This document shows, piece after piece, positions 36,032 to 46,814 of a stretch of DNA of 64,000 nt (within the stretch, counting starts at the first letter, position 1; the number at the start of each line of letters is the position of its first letter). Position numbers and translations under genes: made by a program. Source of the stretch: Crenobacter oryzisoli. GTDB taxonomy: Bacteria > Pseudomonadota > Gammaproteobacteria > Burkholderiales > Chromobacteriaceae. Under the pieces are notes generated by a model. It ran no database searches, was not told the DNA's origin, and was given only the letters and a program-made list of their open reading frames with translations. Where the stretch lies: positions 1 to 64,000 of the forward strand of contig NZ_JAUEDK010000010.1 in NCBI RefSeq assembly GCF_030385785.1, in the 5' to 3' direction.

Positions 36032-37174
36032 ATGTCCCAATCCGAACAATCCGTCGGCATCGTCACGCCGGAAGACGCGTTTTTCGACACCCCGCTGACG
36101 CTGAACAGCGGCGCGGTGCTCGAGCACTACACGCTGCGCTTCGAGACCTACGGCACGCTCAACGCCGCCAAGAGCAACGCCATCCTGATCTGCCATGCGC
36201 TGTCCGGCCACCACCACGTCGCCGGCCGCCACCATCCGGACGAGAAGGCGCCGGGCTGGTGGGACAGCATGGTCGGCCCGGGCAAGCCGATCGACACCAA
36301 CCGCTTCTTCGTCGTCGGCGTCAACAACTTGGGCGGTTGCCACGGCAGCACCGGCCCGTCCAGCGTCAACCCGGCCACCGGCCAGCCGTACGGCTCGGCG
36401 TTCCCGGTGGTGACGGTATGCGACTGGGTGCGCGCGCAGGCCCGCCTGGCCGACCGACTCGGCATCGACACCTGGGCGGCGGTGATCGGCGGCAGCCTCG
36501 GCGGCATGCAGGCGCTGCAGTGGAGCATCGATTTCCCGAGCCGGGTTCGCCACGCGCTGGTGATCGCCTCGGCGCCGAAGCTGACCGCGCAGAACATCGC
36601 GTTCAACGACGTGGCGCGCCAGGCCATCCTGACCGACCCGCAGTTCCACAACGGCAACTTCTACCAGGAAGGCACCATCCCACGCCGCGGCCTGCGCCTG
36701 GCGCGGATGCTCGGCCACATCACCTACCTGTCCGATGACGGCATGGGCGAGAAATTCGGCCGCATGCTGCGCTCGGGCGAGTACAAGTACGGCTTCGACG
36801 TCGAGTTCGAGATCGAGAGCTATCTGCGTTACCAGGGCGACAAGTTCTCCGACCGATTCGATGCCAACACCTATCTGCTGATGACCAAGGCGCTCGACTA
36901 TTTCGACCCGGGCCAGCGCTTCGACGGCAGCCTGGTGAAGGCGCTGCAGCAGGCCACCGCCAAGTACTTCGTCGCCAGCTTTACCTCCGACTGGCGCTTC
37001 TCGCCGGAGCGCTCGCGCGAGATCGTCAAGGCGATGCTGTCGGCGAAGAAGCCGGTGTGCTACGCCGAGATCGACTCGACGCACGGCCACGACGCCTTCC
37101 TGATGACCGACGCGCCGTACGTGGCGGCGATGCGTGCCTACCTGAACAACGTCGCCAAGGAGGTGGCAGCATGA
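36032..37174 (+). CDS. metX: Homoserine O-acyltransferase (MetX)
   Basis: 380-residue alpha/beta-hydrolase-fold enzyme that acylates homoserine with acetyl- or succinyl-CoA, the first committed step of methionine synthesis. The nucleophile is Ser155 in [10 protein letters not shown]; the Asp and His of the triad lie in [10 protein letters not shown] and DSTHGHDAF. Several betaproteobacterial MetX proteins use succinyl-CoA, so donor specificity is left open. It is coupled to metW by an ATGA overlap. A G+C-rich hairpin lies upstream, but no SAM riboswitch is evident. Confidence 0.94.
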   Translation: MSQSEQSVGIVTPEDAFFDTPLTLNSGAVLEHYTLRFETYGTLNAAKSNAILICHALSGHHHVAGRHHPDEKAPGWWDSMVGPGKPIDTNRFFVVGVNNLGGCHGSTGPSSVNPATGQPYGSAFPVVTVCDWVRAQARLADRLGIDTWAAVIGGSLGGMQALQWSIDFPSRVRHALVIASAPKLTAQNIAFNDVARQAILTDPQFHNGNFYQEGTIPRRGLRLARMLGHITYLSDDGMGEKFGRMLRSGEYKYGFDVEFEIESYLRYQGDKFSDRFDANTYLLMTKALDYFDPGQRFDGSLVKALQQATAKYFVASFTSDWRFSPERSREIVKAMLSAKKPVCYAEIDSTHGHDAFLMTDAPYVAAMRAYLNNVAKEVAA

Positions 37175-37755
37175 GCTTGCGCGCGGATTTGCAACTGATC
37201 GCCGACTGGATCGAGCCGAACAGCCGGGTGCTCGACCTCGGCTGCGGCGACGGCACCTTGCTCGCTCACCTCGGCACCGCCAAGCAGGTGCAGGGCTACG
37301 GCGTCGAGATCGACGTCGACAACGTGGTGCGCTGCATCGAGGCCGGCGTGAACGTGGTGCAGGGCGACCTGGAGGCAGGCCTCGCCGAGTTCGACGACCA
37401 GGCCTTCGACCACGTGGTGCTGTCACAGACCATCCAGGCGATGCACCACACCGAGAACATTCTCAACGAGATCCTGCGCGTCGGCCGCGACGCGATCGTC
37501 ACCTTCCCGAACTTCGGCTACTGGCGCAACCGCTGGCAGATCCTGCAGGGGCACATGCCGGTGTCGGAGACCATCCCCTACCAGTGGTACGACACGCCGA
37601 ACATCCACTGGTGCATGCTGGGCGACTTCGAGGCGCTGTGCGCGAAGAACCGCATCCGCGTGGTGGAGCGGGTGGTGATGGACGGGGAGCGGCGGGTGAG
37701 CTTTATGCCGAACCTGCTGGGCAGCCTGGCGTTCTACCGGGTGGCGCGGGGGTAG
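37171..37755 (+). CDS. metW: Methionine biosynthesis protein MetW
   Basis: 194-residue SAM-dependent methyltransferase-like protein that accompanies MetX in proteobacteria and is needed for full homoserine acylation in some species. The SAM-binding motif is [12 protein letters not shown]; also typical are [20 protein letters not shown] and [20 protein letters not shown]. The start at 37171 overlaps the metX stop. The precise biochemical role is unsettled. A palindrome and a terminator follow. Confidence 0.93.
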   Translation: MSLRADLQLIADWIEPNSRVLDLGCGDGTLLAHLGTAKQVQGYGVEIDVDNVVRCIEAGVNVVQGDLEAGLAEFDDQAFDHVVLSQTIQAMHHTENILNEILRVGRDAIVTFPNFGYWRNRWQILQGHMPVSETIPYQWYDTPNIHWCMLGDFEALCAKNRIRVVERVVMDGERRVSFMPNLLGSLAFYRVARG

Positions 37756-37761
37756 GAGTAG

Positions 37762-37786
37762 GGCCGTTCGGCCAAGGTTGGCCGAA
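37762..37786. repeat. Compound palindrome GGCCGTTCGGCC / TTCGGCCAAGGTTGGCCGAA
   Basis: Two overlapping perfect palindromes: GGCCGTTCGGCC (37762-37773) and TTCGGCCAAGGTTGGCCGAA (37767-37786), seven bases after the metW stop. This is the fullest example of a motif found near many gene ends in this window. Confidence 0.65.
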
Positions 37787-37803
37787 TGCGTCGCGTTGAA
37801 TGA

Positions 37804-37828
37804 GGGAGCCGGTTGGCTCCCTTTTTTG
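37804..37828 (+). terminator. Terminator of metXW
   Basis: GGGAGCC (37804-37810), loop GGTT, GGCTCCC (37815-37821), then TTTTTT. Confidence 0.9.
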
Positions 37829-37898
37829 TTGGCGTTGATTGGTGGTGGGGCAGGGGCTGTTGTTGCTGTTCGGTCAACGTTAGTGGGGCCCGCGGCCT

Positions 37899-37970
37899 TG
37901 TCGGTCTCGCCCGACGGGCGCCCCACTTTCTTTGCTTCGCCAAAGAAAGTGGGCAAAGAAAGGCGACCCC
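37899..37970 (+). repeat. Hairpin repeat module, copy A
   Basis: TGTCGGTCTCGCCCGAC (37899-37915), then hairpin CCCACTTTCTTTG-CTTCGC-CAAAGAAAGTGGG (37922-37953, 13-bp arms), then CAAAGAAAGGCGACCCC (37954-37970). Copy B repeats all three blocks in inverse orientation with base-pair-preserving changes in the outer stem. Confidence 0.75.
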
Positions 37971-38198
37971 CACGACGCCGGCCCGCTGTCGCGGGCTGCC
38001 CTGTGGGCGCCACGGCCAACGGGCGGCTGCGCAACTCGCGCCGGCGATGCCGGCACTCGGACAGTGCTCGCCGATTGCCCCCGTTGGCCGCGTCGTCCTC
38101 GGCGGCGTCGAAGGGGATGGGGGGGACTAGTTGTGGCTGACGTGAAATGGCCGGATTTACCCCCTGCCTTGGTGCTTGTGACAGCGTTTTTCGGGAGC

Positions 38199-38237
38199 TG
38201 TGGATAAAGGCCACGTTGGTGGCCTCGCTGTGGATAA
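38199..38237 (-). promoter_or_regulatory. Paired consensus DnaA-box sequences, pair 2
   Basis: TGTGGATAA (complement of TTATCCACA) at 38199-38207 and 38229-38237, same orientation, 30 bp apart, in the non-coding island. Read on the minus strand the unit is GCTTATCCACAG-N19-TTTATCCACAG, matching pair 1 at 33246-33283 apart from the spacer. Confidence 0.55.
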
Positions 38238-38503
38238 GCCACGTTTGGCCGAAAAAGTCTGGTTCCAGACTCGACTCGAAACGGGGGTTAAGGAAGCCAC
38301 TACCGTTCGGCCAACGTTAGCGTGGAAGAACCAGTGGTTGCGGCGCCGTCCTTTGTCACGATCGCCGCAGTCGACCTGCGAATCCCCCTTCTGCGCTGCC
38401 GAGCGATCGTCAAGCGGCCAGGTTTTAAGCCACCGCTTGTTCGAGCGGGCGGACGTTAGCCGCCCGCGAGTTCGGTGGCGCCTGGCTGCTTGGCCGGCGC
38501 GGT

Positions 38504-38575
38504 GGGGTCGTCTTTCTTTGGGTACTTTCTTTGACGAAGCAAAGAAAGTACCTCGCCGGTCGGGCGAGACCGACA
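38504..38575 (-). repeat. Hairpin repeat module, copy B
   Basis: Inverse of copy A. On the plus strand it reads GGGGTCGTCTTTCTTTG (38504-38520), hairpin GGTACTTTCTTTG-ACGAAG-CAAAGAAAGTACC (38521-38552), then GTCGGGCGAGACCGACA (38559-38575). The outer three pairs are GGT/ACC here but CCC/GGG in copy A. Confidence 0.75.
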
Positions 38576-38673
38576 GGGTGGAGGGTCCCTCCAACGTTGG
38601 CCGAAAGCACCGACAGTCGATCCGCGACCTGAGCTAACCCGCAGGCCGTCAACGCCGGCCAACCGTCATCCCC

Positions 38674-39324
38674 TCAACTCACCAAACTCGCCGCCACATT
38701 GATCGACATCGCCAGGATGCTGGTGTTGAACACAAACGATAGCACGGACTGCACCAACACCACCCGCCGCGCCGCCGGGCTGCCGACCGCTACGTCGGCG
38801 GTCTGCGACGCCACCCCGATGGTGAACGAGAAGTACAAAAAGTCCCAGTAGGTCGGCGTGCTTGGCTTGTCGGGGAACAGCAGCGGAGGCTCGCCTGATT
38901 TGCTGCCGTAGAACAGGTGCGCGTAGTGCAGCGCGAAGATGGTCGGTAACAACAGCCAGGCGCCGATCAGCGTCACCGCGCTCAGCACCAGATGGCCGAA
39001 TTTGGCGTCGCCGGACAACCCCTTCACGCTGGTCAGCTCCAGCAGAATCGCCACCAGGCTCATCACCGTGGCGCTCGAGATCAACGTCAGTGCCATCGCG
39101 GCGCTCTCGTCCTGCAGGCGGGAGAGCCGGCGGATGCGCTCGGGCTGCGCGCGCACCATCATCAGCCACAGCGACAACAGGTAGACCCAGGTGGTGACGT
39201 TCCAGCCGAGCAGCAGCCGTTGCAGCCACGGTGCGTGTGGCAGTAGCCAGAAACCGGCGATGCCGGCGGCGAAGGCGATGACAAGGCGGGGGCGGGTGCG
39301 AATGAGGTGGCCGATACGGCGCAT
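38674..39324 (-). CDS. DUF1345 integral membrane protein
   Basis: 216-residue protein with about five hydrophobic segments. Family landmarks are WNVTTWVYLLSLW near residue 41, RRLSRLQDESAAM and the C-terminal FPDKPSTPTYWDFLYFSFTIGVASQTADVAV. The last segment resembles the pore region of two-TM potassium channels, as often seen in DUF1345, though the selectivity signature is not present. The start at 39324 has an AGGAGAG site; the open frame further upstream is an antisense shadow of the ampG gene. Confidence 0.85.
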   Translation of the reverse strand: MRRIGHLIRTRPRLVIAFAAGIAGFWLLPHAPWLQRLLLGWNVTTWVYLLSLWLMMVRAQPERIRRLSRLQDESAAMALTLISSATVMSLVAILLELTSVKGLSGDAKFGHLVLSAVTLIGAWLLLPTIFALHYAHLFYGSKSGEPPLLFPDKPSTPTYWDFLYFSFTIGVASQTADVAVGSPAARRVVLVQSVLSFVFNTSILAMSINVAASLVS

Positions 39325-39495
39325 GGAGCTCTCCTGCAACAGATAATGGCGACAGGATAGCTCAGCGGCACCGGCCGGAAAAAACCACAGTCTAAGCCGG
39401 GATACGCCGATGATGGCCGCAGTGATTCGCCCATGCAGTTTGTGGGTGAAACGGCACGATTGGTCGGCGCCAAGGCGCGGTGGCACAATGCCAGC

Positions 39496-40794
39496 ATGAT
39501 TCCCCCAACCGGTTCGCCCATGCTGATGACCGATTCCGCCCCGACGCTGCGCCAGGCGATCTTCTCCCGCACCATGCTCACCTGCGTGTTCACCGGCTTT
39601 GCCTCCGGCCTGCCGCTGTACGCGCTGATCAACCTGCTGCCGGCTTGGCTCAGGAGCGAGGGGGTGGACCTGAAGGCGATCGGCCTGTTCGCATTGATCC
39701 AGCTGCCGTTCACCTGGAAGTTCGTCTGGGCGCCGCTGATGGACCGCTTCGTGCCGCCATGGCTGGGGCGGCGGCGCGGCTGGATGCTGTCGACGCAGCT
39801 GGCGCTGATCGCTACGATGGGTTGTTTTGGCGCATTCGCGCCGAAGACCGAGATCTGGGCGATCGCCGCGCTGGCGTTCGGCGTGGCGTTCTTCTCGGCG
39901 AGCCAGGACATCGTGCTCGACGCGTTCCGCCGCGAGATTCTCAGCGAGCGCGAGCTGGGTCTTGGCAACACCATCCACATCAACGCCTATCGGCTCGCCA
40001 GCCTGGTACCTGGCTCGCTGTCGCTGATCCTCGCCGACCACCTGCCCTGGGCGACGGTGTTCTGGATCACCGCGCTGTTCATGCTGCCGGGCGTGGCGAT
40101 GACACTGTTGGTCAGCGAGCCCAGGCTCGCCGCAGCGGCGCCGAAGACGCTGCGCGAGGCGGTGGTCGAACCGTTCCACGAATTCCTCACCCGCAACGGC
40201 TGGCGCGGCGCGGCCTGGGTGCTCGGCTTCATCTTCCTCTACAAGCTCGGCGACAGCATGGCCACCTCGCTCGCCACACCGTTCTACCTCGACATGGGCT
40301 TCACCAAGTCGCAGATCGGCCTGGTGGCCAAGCACGCCGGGCTGTGGCCGGCGGTGATCGGCGGCCTGCTTGGCGGGGTGTGGATGCTCAAGCTCGGCAT
40401 CAACCGCGCGTTGTGGGCGTTCGGTGTCATCCAGGTGGTGTCCATCGTCGGCTTCGCCTGGTTAGCCGAACAGGGGCCGTTCGCCCATGTCGGTGCGCCG
40501 GAGCTGACCCGGCTGGCGCTGGTGATTGGCTTCGAGGCGCTCGGCGTCGGTCTCGGCTCGGCGGCGTTCGTCGCCTACATCGCACGCACCACCCACCCTG
40601 CCTACACCGCCACCCAGTTCGCGCTGTTCACCAGCCTGGCGGCGGTGCCGCGCACAGTCGCCAACGCCGGCACCGGCTACCTGGTCGACGCGTTCGGCTG
40701 GACCACGTTTTTCTGGTTGTGTACCGCGCTGGCGCTGCCGGGCATGACCCTACTCGTCAAGGTAGCGCCGTGGAATGGCAAGGAGGAGGCATGA
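39496..40794 (+). CDS. ampG: AmpG-family muropeptide permease
   Basis: Approximately 432-residue, 12-14-helix MFS transporter that imports anhydro-muropeptides for cell-wall recycling. Signatures: FTGFASGLPLYALINLLPAWLRSEGVDLKAIGLFALIQLPFTWKFVWAPLMDRF, and FFSASQDIVLDAFRREIL. The start is uncertain: 39496 (MIPPTGSP), 39520 or 39526 are possible and 39433 lies too far upstream. The stop overlaps the next gene (ATGA), coupling it to a MliC-type lysozyme inhibitor, a sensible pairing around peptidoglycan. Confidence 0.9.
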   Translation: MIPPTGSPMLMTDSAPTLRQAIFSRTMLTCVFTGFASGLPLYALINLLPAWLRSEGVDLKAIGLFALIQLPFTWKFVWAPLMDRFVPPWLGRRRGWMLSTQLALIATMGCFGAFAPKTEIWAIAALAFGVAFFSASQDIVLDAFRREILSERELGLGNTIHINAYRLASLVPGSLSLILADHLPWATVFWITALFMLPGVAMTLLVSEPRLAAAAPKTLREAVVEPFHEFLTRNGWRGAAWVLGFIFLYKLGDSMATSLATPFYLDMGFTKSQIGLVAKHAGLWPAVIGGLLGGVWMLKLGINRALWAFGVIQVVSIVGFAWLAEQGPFAHVGAPELTRLALVIGFEALGVGLGSAAFVAYIARTTHPAYTATQFALFTSLAAVPRTVANAGTGYLVDAFGWTTFFWLCTALALPGMTLLVKVAPWNGKEEA

Positions 40795-41147
40795 AGAAAA
40801 CACTGGCGGTTGGCCTGGCGCTGCTGGCCTCTCTGACGGCGTTTTGCGTGTCGGCGCAGGCGGTGGAGCGGGGTGAGACGCCGTTCAAGGTCAACTACCG
40901 CTGCGCAAATCACCGCGCACTCAGCGTGGTCTATCCGGCGTACGCCGATGCCGAGCACGAGCCGATCCGGTTGACCTGGGGCGGCACAGTCTACCGGCTG
41001 CACCCGACCGAGGCGGGGAGCGGTGCGCGCTACGCCAATCTTCAGCTGGTCTGGTGGACCAAGGGTGAGGCTGGTTTTCTCGCCACCCGTGGTGGGCGGA
41101 TGCTGGTGCGCGACTGCCACGAGGCGAGCAGCAAGCCCGTGCAGTGA
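40791..41147 (+). CDS. MliC/PliC-type C-type lysozyme inhibitor
   Basis: 118-residue periplasmic protein. The signal peptide covers about residues 1-24 (AQA before VERGE). No lipobox is present (TAFC has Phe at -1), so it is probably soluble (PliC-like) rather than a MliC lipoprotein. The domain has YRCANHRALSVVYP, EAGSGARYANLQLVWWTKGEAGFL with the conserved Ser and Arg/Tyr region that plugs the lysozyme active site, and paired cysteines (CANH, VRDC). GGAGGAGGC precedes the ATG, which overlaps the ampG stop. Confidence 0.83.
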   Translation: MKKTLAVGLALLASLTAFCVSAQAVERGETPFKVNYRCANHRALSVVYPAYADAEHEPIRLTWGGTVYRLHPTEAGSGARYANLQLVWWTKGEAGFLATRGGRMLVRDCHEASSKPVQ

Positions 41148-41153
41148 GCGGGT

Positions 41154-43558
<2,405 letters not shown>

Positions 43559-44433
43559 TCGGTGTTGGCGTAGAACGCCGGGTCCTCGTTGGCGGTCCAC
43601 CAGCCGGGAATGCCCAGCAGCGGTAGCGGCAACAGCTCGCGTGGCCGTGCGAGCCATGTGTCGTCGGCGAGCCGCTCGGCCAAGCTTGCATCCAGTTGGG
43701 CTAGCTGCGCCTCGTAGGTTTGGCTGAAGAAGGCCGGCGGCACCGGCAGCAGCAGCGCCTTGCCGCACCAGCCGATATGCGGCGTCAGCCCCTGCTCGGA
43801 CAGCGCGTGGCCGAGCACGAACGGTGCGATCGCGCGTCCCCAACCTTCGCGCCGCGCGAGGAACAGCGTCGCCCAGTCCATGTCCTTCAGCGCATCGGCC
43901 ATGCGCTCGTCGCTCACCGCCAGCACCACGCCGCATTCGTCGAACAGCGTCGCCGCGTCGCGTAGCGATCCGCGCTTCACCTCGCCGCGTGCCAACGCAC
44001 GCAGGTGCCGGGCGTTCAGCGCCGACTTGGCTCGCGGCCAGGCGCACCAGGCCAGCGCGTTGAACCAGTCGTGCCAGTTGCAAAGCCGGGTGGGCACCTC
44101 GCCGGTCGCACCGATGTGCGCCTCGTAATACGCCTCGGGTTCCAGGTCGGCGACGAAGCGCAACACCGCAGGGAAGCCGGCGACCCGCTCTCGCGCGACG
44201 GCGGCGAGCCGGTCATAGCTGGCCTGGTCGGGCCAGGTCGTCAGTGTCAGCCAGTCGGCGGCGCGGCGGATCGGGCGATACAGCGGATGGGCGAGGTAGG
44301 AAGAATGCCAGTCGGTCACGGGGTTGCAGCATCAGCGGTTGATCGGTGACGCGGCCGGGCAGGCGCCCGCCGCGCCGCCATTGTCGCGGCAACGCGCCGC
44401 GCTGGTAAAGCGCCGTGATGCGCAGGCCGGCGG

Positions 44434-46692
44434 TTATGAGCGGGCCGCGGGTTGGTTATTTTCGGCATCGGCCGACGGCGGCGGATCGCTGTAGATCTGG
44501 TTGACGCCGAGGTGCTGGGCCAGGCTCAAGTAGTGCTCGGCGCGGCGCAGTAGCGTCTCGAGCTGGTTCTCGGTCGGCAGGTGGCTGGCGATGCCGATGC
44601 TCAGGTTGTAATAGAGCGGCGGCAGCGGCGGCAATTGCAGCGGCTGCTGCGCCAAGCGCGCCACCAGCCGTTCGGCCAGATGGCGCGCCTGGTCCGCCGG
44701 AGTGGTCGGCAGCAGGATGGCGAACACCTTGCCGTCGAGCCGGCCGACGAGGTCGACCTTGCGCGCCTCGTTGCGGCACAGCTCGGCGAAGTGGCGGATC
44801 GCCTTGTCGCCGGCGTGCTGGCCGAAGCTGTCGTTGAGCCGCTGCAGGCCGTCGAGCTCGATCAGGCACAGCGACAGTTCCCGACCGTAGCGTTCGGCCG
44901 CCAGGAGCTCCCGGTCGGCCACGTCGAGAAAATGGTAGCGGTTCAGCACACCGGTCAGCGGGTCTCGGCTGGCGGCGATGTGCTGCTCGGCGTCGTGGCG
45001 ATCTTGCTTGATCGCGATCGCCGCCAGGTGCGAGGCGCGTGCCAACAGCTGCTTGTCTTCGCCACCGATCGCCAGTGGCTGTTCGGTCAGCAGGCAGAGC
45101 ACGCCGAGCGAGGGCTGCTGAGGCGGTTGCAGCGGCAGCAGCCAGCCAGCGTTGAGGTTGAGCTGCCCGAGCAGCGTGGCGAATGGCTGCCACAGCGGGT
45201 GGGAGTCGAGCGGGTTGACGAGGCAGGGCTGCTGCAAGCGCAGCAGCGTCAGCGTGGCGCCGTCGTACTCGGCCGCCAAGGGGGGCAGCTCCGGTGCGAT
45301 CCAGTCGCCGTGCCCGTCACCTTGCGGGGCCTGCCAGATCGCGATGCGCGCCCTCGGAAACTGGCTCTCCAGCAGCCGCGCCAGCCGGGTCAGGATGTCG
45401 TGCAGCGGCGCGCGGTGGGCAATCATGTCGAGCACCGCGTGCTCGCCCTGTGTCAGCCTCTGCTGGCGGCGTAAGTCAGTGACGTCGCGTGCCACCGCCA
45501 ACACCGATTCGAGCCGGCCGGCCGGATCGAGCTCGGGAAACAGTCGCACCTCGAAGGTGATCGTCAGCGTCGACAATGCCACCTCAGCGTCGAACATCCG
45601 CGCCCGGTTCTGGCGGATCACCTCCTGGCACTCGCTGTTGAAGCGGTTCGCCAGCGCGGCCGGCATGCCGTTCTCCAGCAGCGTCTTGCCGAGCAGCTCG
45701 CCCTCGGGCTGAGCGACGCAGCGGGTGATCGTCTGGTTCAGATACAGGCAGCGGCCCTGCGGGTCGACCCTGGCAATCAGGTCGACGCTGTTGTCGACCA
45801 GGCCGCGGAACGCTTGTTCTCGGCGGCGCTGCATGTCGAGGGCGTCCTTGCGCGCGGTGATCCGCTCGCCGACGCCGCAGATCTGATGGTGGCCGTCGCG
45901 GCGAGGGTAGACCTGGGCGTTGATCGCCACCCATTCCCACAGGCCGTTTGCCTGGCGCACCCGCACCTCCAGGCTGAGGTCGCTGCCGGCCTGCTCGGCC
46001 GACTGGCGCAAGAGCTCCGTGACCTGGCGCTGGTCGTCGGGGTGCAGCCGACCGAACCAGCGCTCCAGCGGCAGCTCGCCCCAGTCGCTCTCCAACCCGT
46101 AGGCATGCTGCAGAGCATGCGGCGCCAGGCGCAGCACGCCACTGGCCAATTCCAGCGTAAAGAACACCAGATTGGCGCTGTAGAGCGCATTATTGAGCTG
46201 GGAGACCTCGCTCTCAAGCTGTTCCAGCTGCTCTTGCCATGGCGAGAGCGAAGTCAGGTAGCTGATCTGCCATGTAGATCCGGATAGGGCTGGCTGATGC
46301 TGCAGCAGCCAGTTTTCGCCGTCGTCCTGCACGAGCGGGCTGTCGGACAGTAGCGTCTGGCGCAGTAGCGCGTTGCGGGTGGTCGCCGGCAGCGTCTGTG
46401 CCGCCGGGTTGAAATACAGGCCGTGGCCGTCGTCCTGAACGATCGCCGCCGGAAACGGCAGCGGTTCGAGGGCCGCACGTTGGCGAGCCAGCGGCTGACG
46501 ACGGTAGAGAAGCAGGACCAGCGCGGCTGCAAGCGCGAGTAGGGTGACGATCTCCAGGCCGTACAGCCAGAGTGGCGCGGCCGTTAGCTGTTCGGCAGCC
46601 TCGGCGGGAAGATGCAGCAGGGCAAGGGGCAGCATGGCGGCGACGGCGCGCTCGGGGTGGGGCAGCGTCATAGTGGGCTTTCGGCTGGTCAC
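44434..46692 (-). CDS. PAS-PAS-GAF-GGDEF protein with degenerate GGDEF site
   Basis: 752-residue signalling protein. A hydrophobic segment (about 40-65) anchors it; a coiled segment (about 150-175) leads into a PAS domain with PAC (about 175-290), a second PAS (about 293-410), a GAF domain (about 420-570) and a C-terminal diguanylate-cyclase fold. The signature loop reads RLDGKVFAILLP, so GGDEF is replaced by DGKVF (653-657), losing the metal-binding acidic residue; ELDGLQRLND, the substrate-side motif, is kept. No EAL domain. Probably a non-catalytic receptor. The start is GTG at 46692 with GAGGA upstream. Confidence 0.85.
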   Translation of the reverse strand: MTSRKPTMTLPHPERAVAAMLPLALLHLPAEAAEQLTAAPLWLYGLEIVTLLALAAALVLLLYRRQPLARQRAALEPLPFPAAIVQDDGHGLYFNPAAQTLPATTRNALLRQTLLSDSPLVQDDGENWLLQHQPALSGSTWQISYLTSLSPWQEQLEQLESEVSQLNNALYSANLVFFTLELASGVLRLAPHALQHAYGLESDWGELPLERWFGRLHPDDQRQVTELLRQSAEQAGSDLSLEVRVRQANGLWEWVAINAQVYPRRDGHHQICGVGERITARKDALDMQRRREQAFRGLVDNSVDLIARVDPQGRCLYLNQTITRCVAQPEGELLGKTLLENGMPAALANRFNSECQEVIRQNRARMFDAEVALSTLTITFEVRLFPELDPAGRLESVLAVARDVTDLRRQQRLTQGEHAVLDMIAHRAPLHDILTRLARLLESQFPRARIAIWQAPQGDGHGDWIAPELPPLAAEYDGATLTLLRLQQPCLVNPLDSHPLWQPFATLLGQLNLNAGWLLPLQPPQQPSLGVLCLLTEQPLAIGGEDKQLLARASHLAAIAIKQDRHDAEQHIAASRDPLTGVLNRYHFLDVADRELLAAERYGRELSLCLIELDGLQRLNDSFGQHAGDKAIRHFAELCRNEARKVDLVGRLDGKVFAILLPTTPADQARHLAERLVARLAQQPLQLPPLPPLYYNLSIGIASHLPTENQLETLLRRAEHYLSLAQHLGVNQIYSDPPPSADAENNQPAARS

Positions 46693-46814
46693 GTCATCCT
46701 CTTCATCATGGCAGCTTTGACGCCGCTGTCAGCCTCGTCGTGATGAGAGCCGGCCATCAGCCCCCGACACTGCGGCAAATACAGTATGCTTGGCGCATCG
46801 ATTTGGAGTGTGGC

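Larger units (their letters stand above)
37829..38673. other. Non-coding island with repeated modules
   Basis: About 845 bp without a credible gene. Reading frames of 70-145 codons exist on both strands, but they are Arg/Pro-rich, overlap each other, and follow repeat modules rather than protein families. Contents: hairpin module A (37899-37970), paired DnaA-box-like 9-mers (38199-38237), three TTCGGCCAA/TTGGCCGAA half-sites (38245, 38306, 38597) and hairpin module B in inverse orientation (38504-38575). Copies of module A and B sequences are, to my knowledge, sometimes annotated as short hypothetical proteins in other proteobacteria. Confidence 0.7.

Noticed and set aside
37778-38662. Short reading frames (70-145 codons) in the non-coding island
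   Set aside because: They overlap on both strands, follow repeat modules and have Arg/Pro-rich translations; the hairpin covariation favours a nucleic-acid element.
39480-41147. 555-codon frame fused to the MliC-type gene
   Set aside because: Only the last 118 codons make a known protein with its own ATG and ribosome-binding site; the rest is an ampG shadow.
44434-46692. Active diguanylate cyclase
   Set aside because: The signature loop is DGKVF, so catalytic annotation from the domain alone would be misleading.
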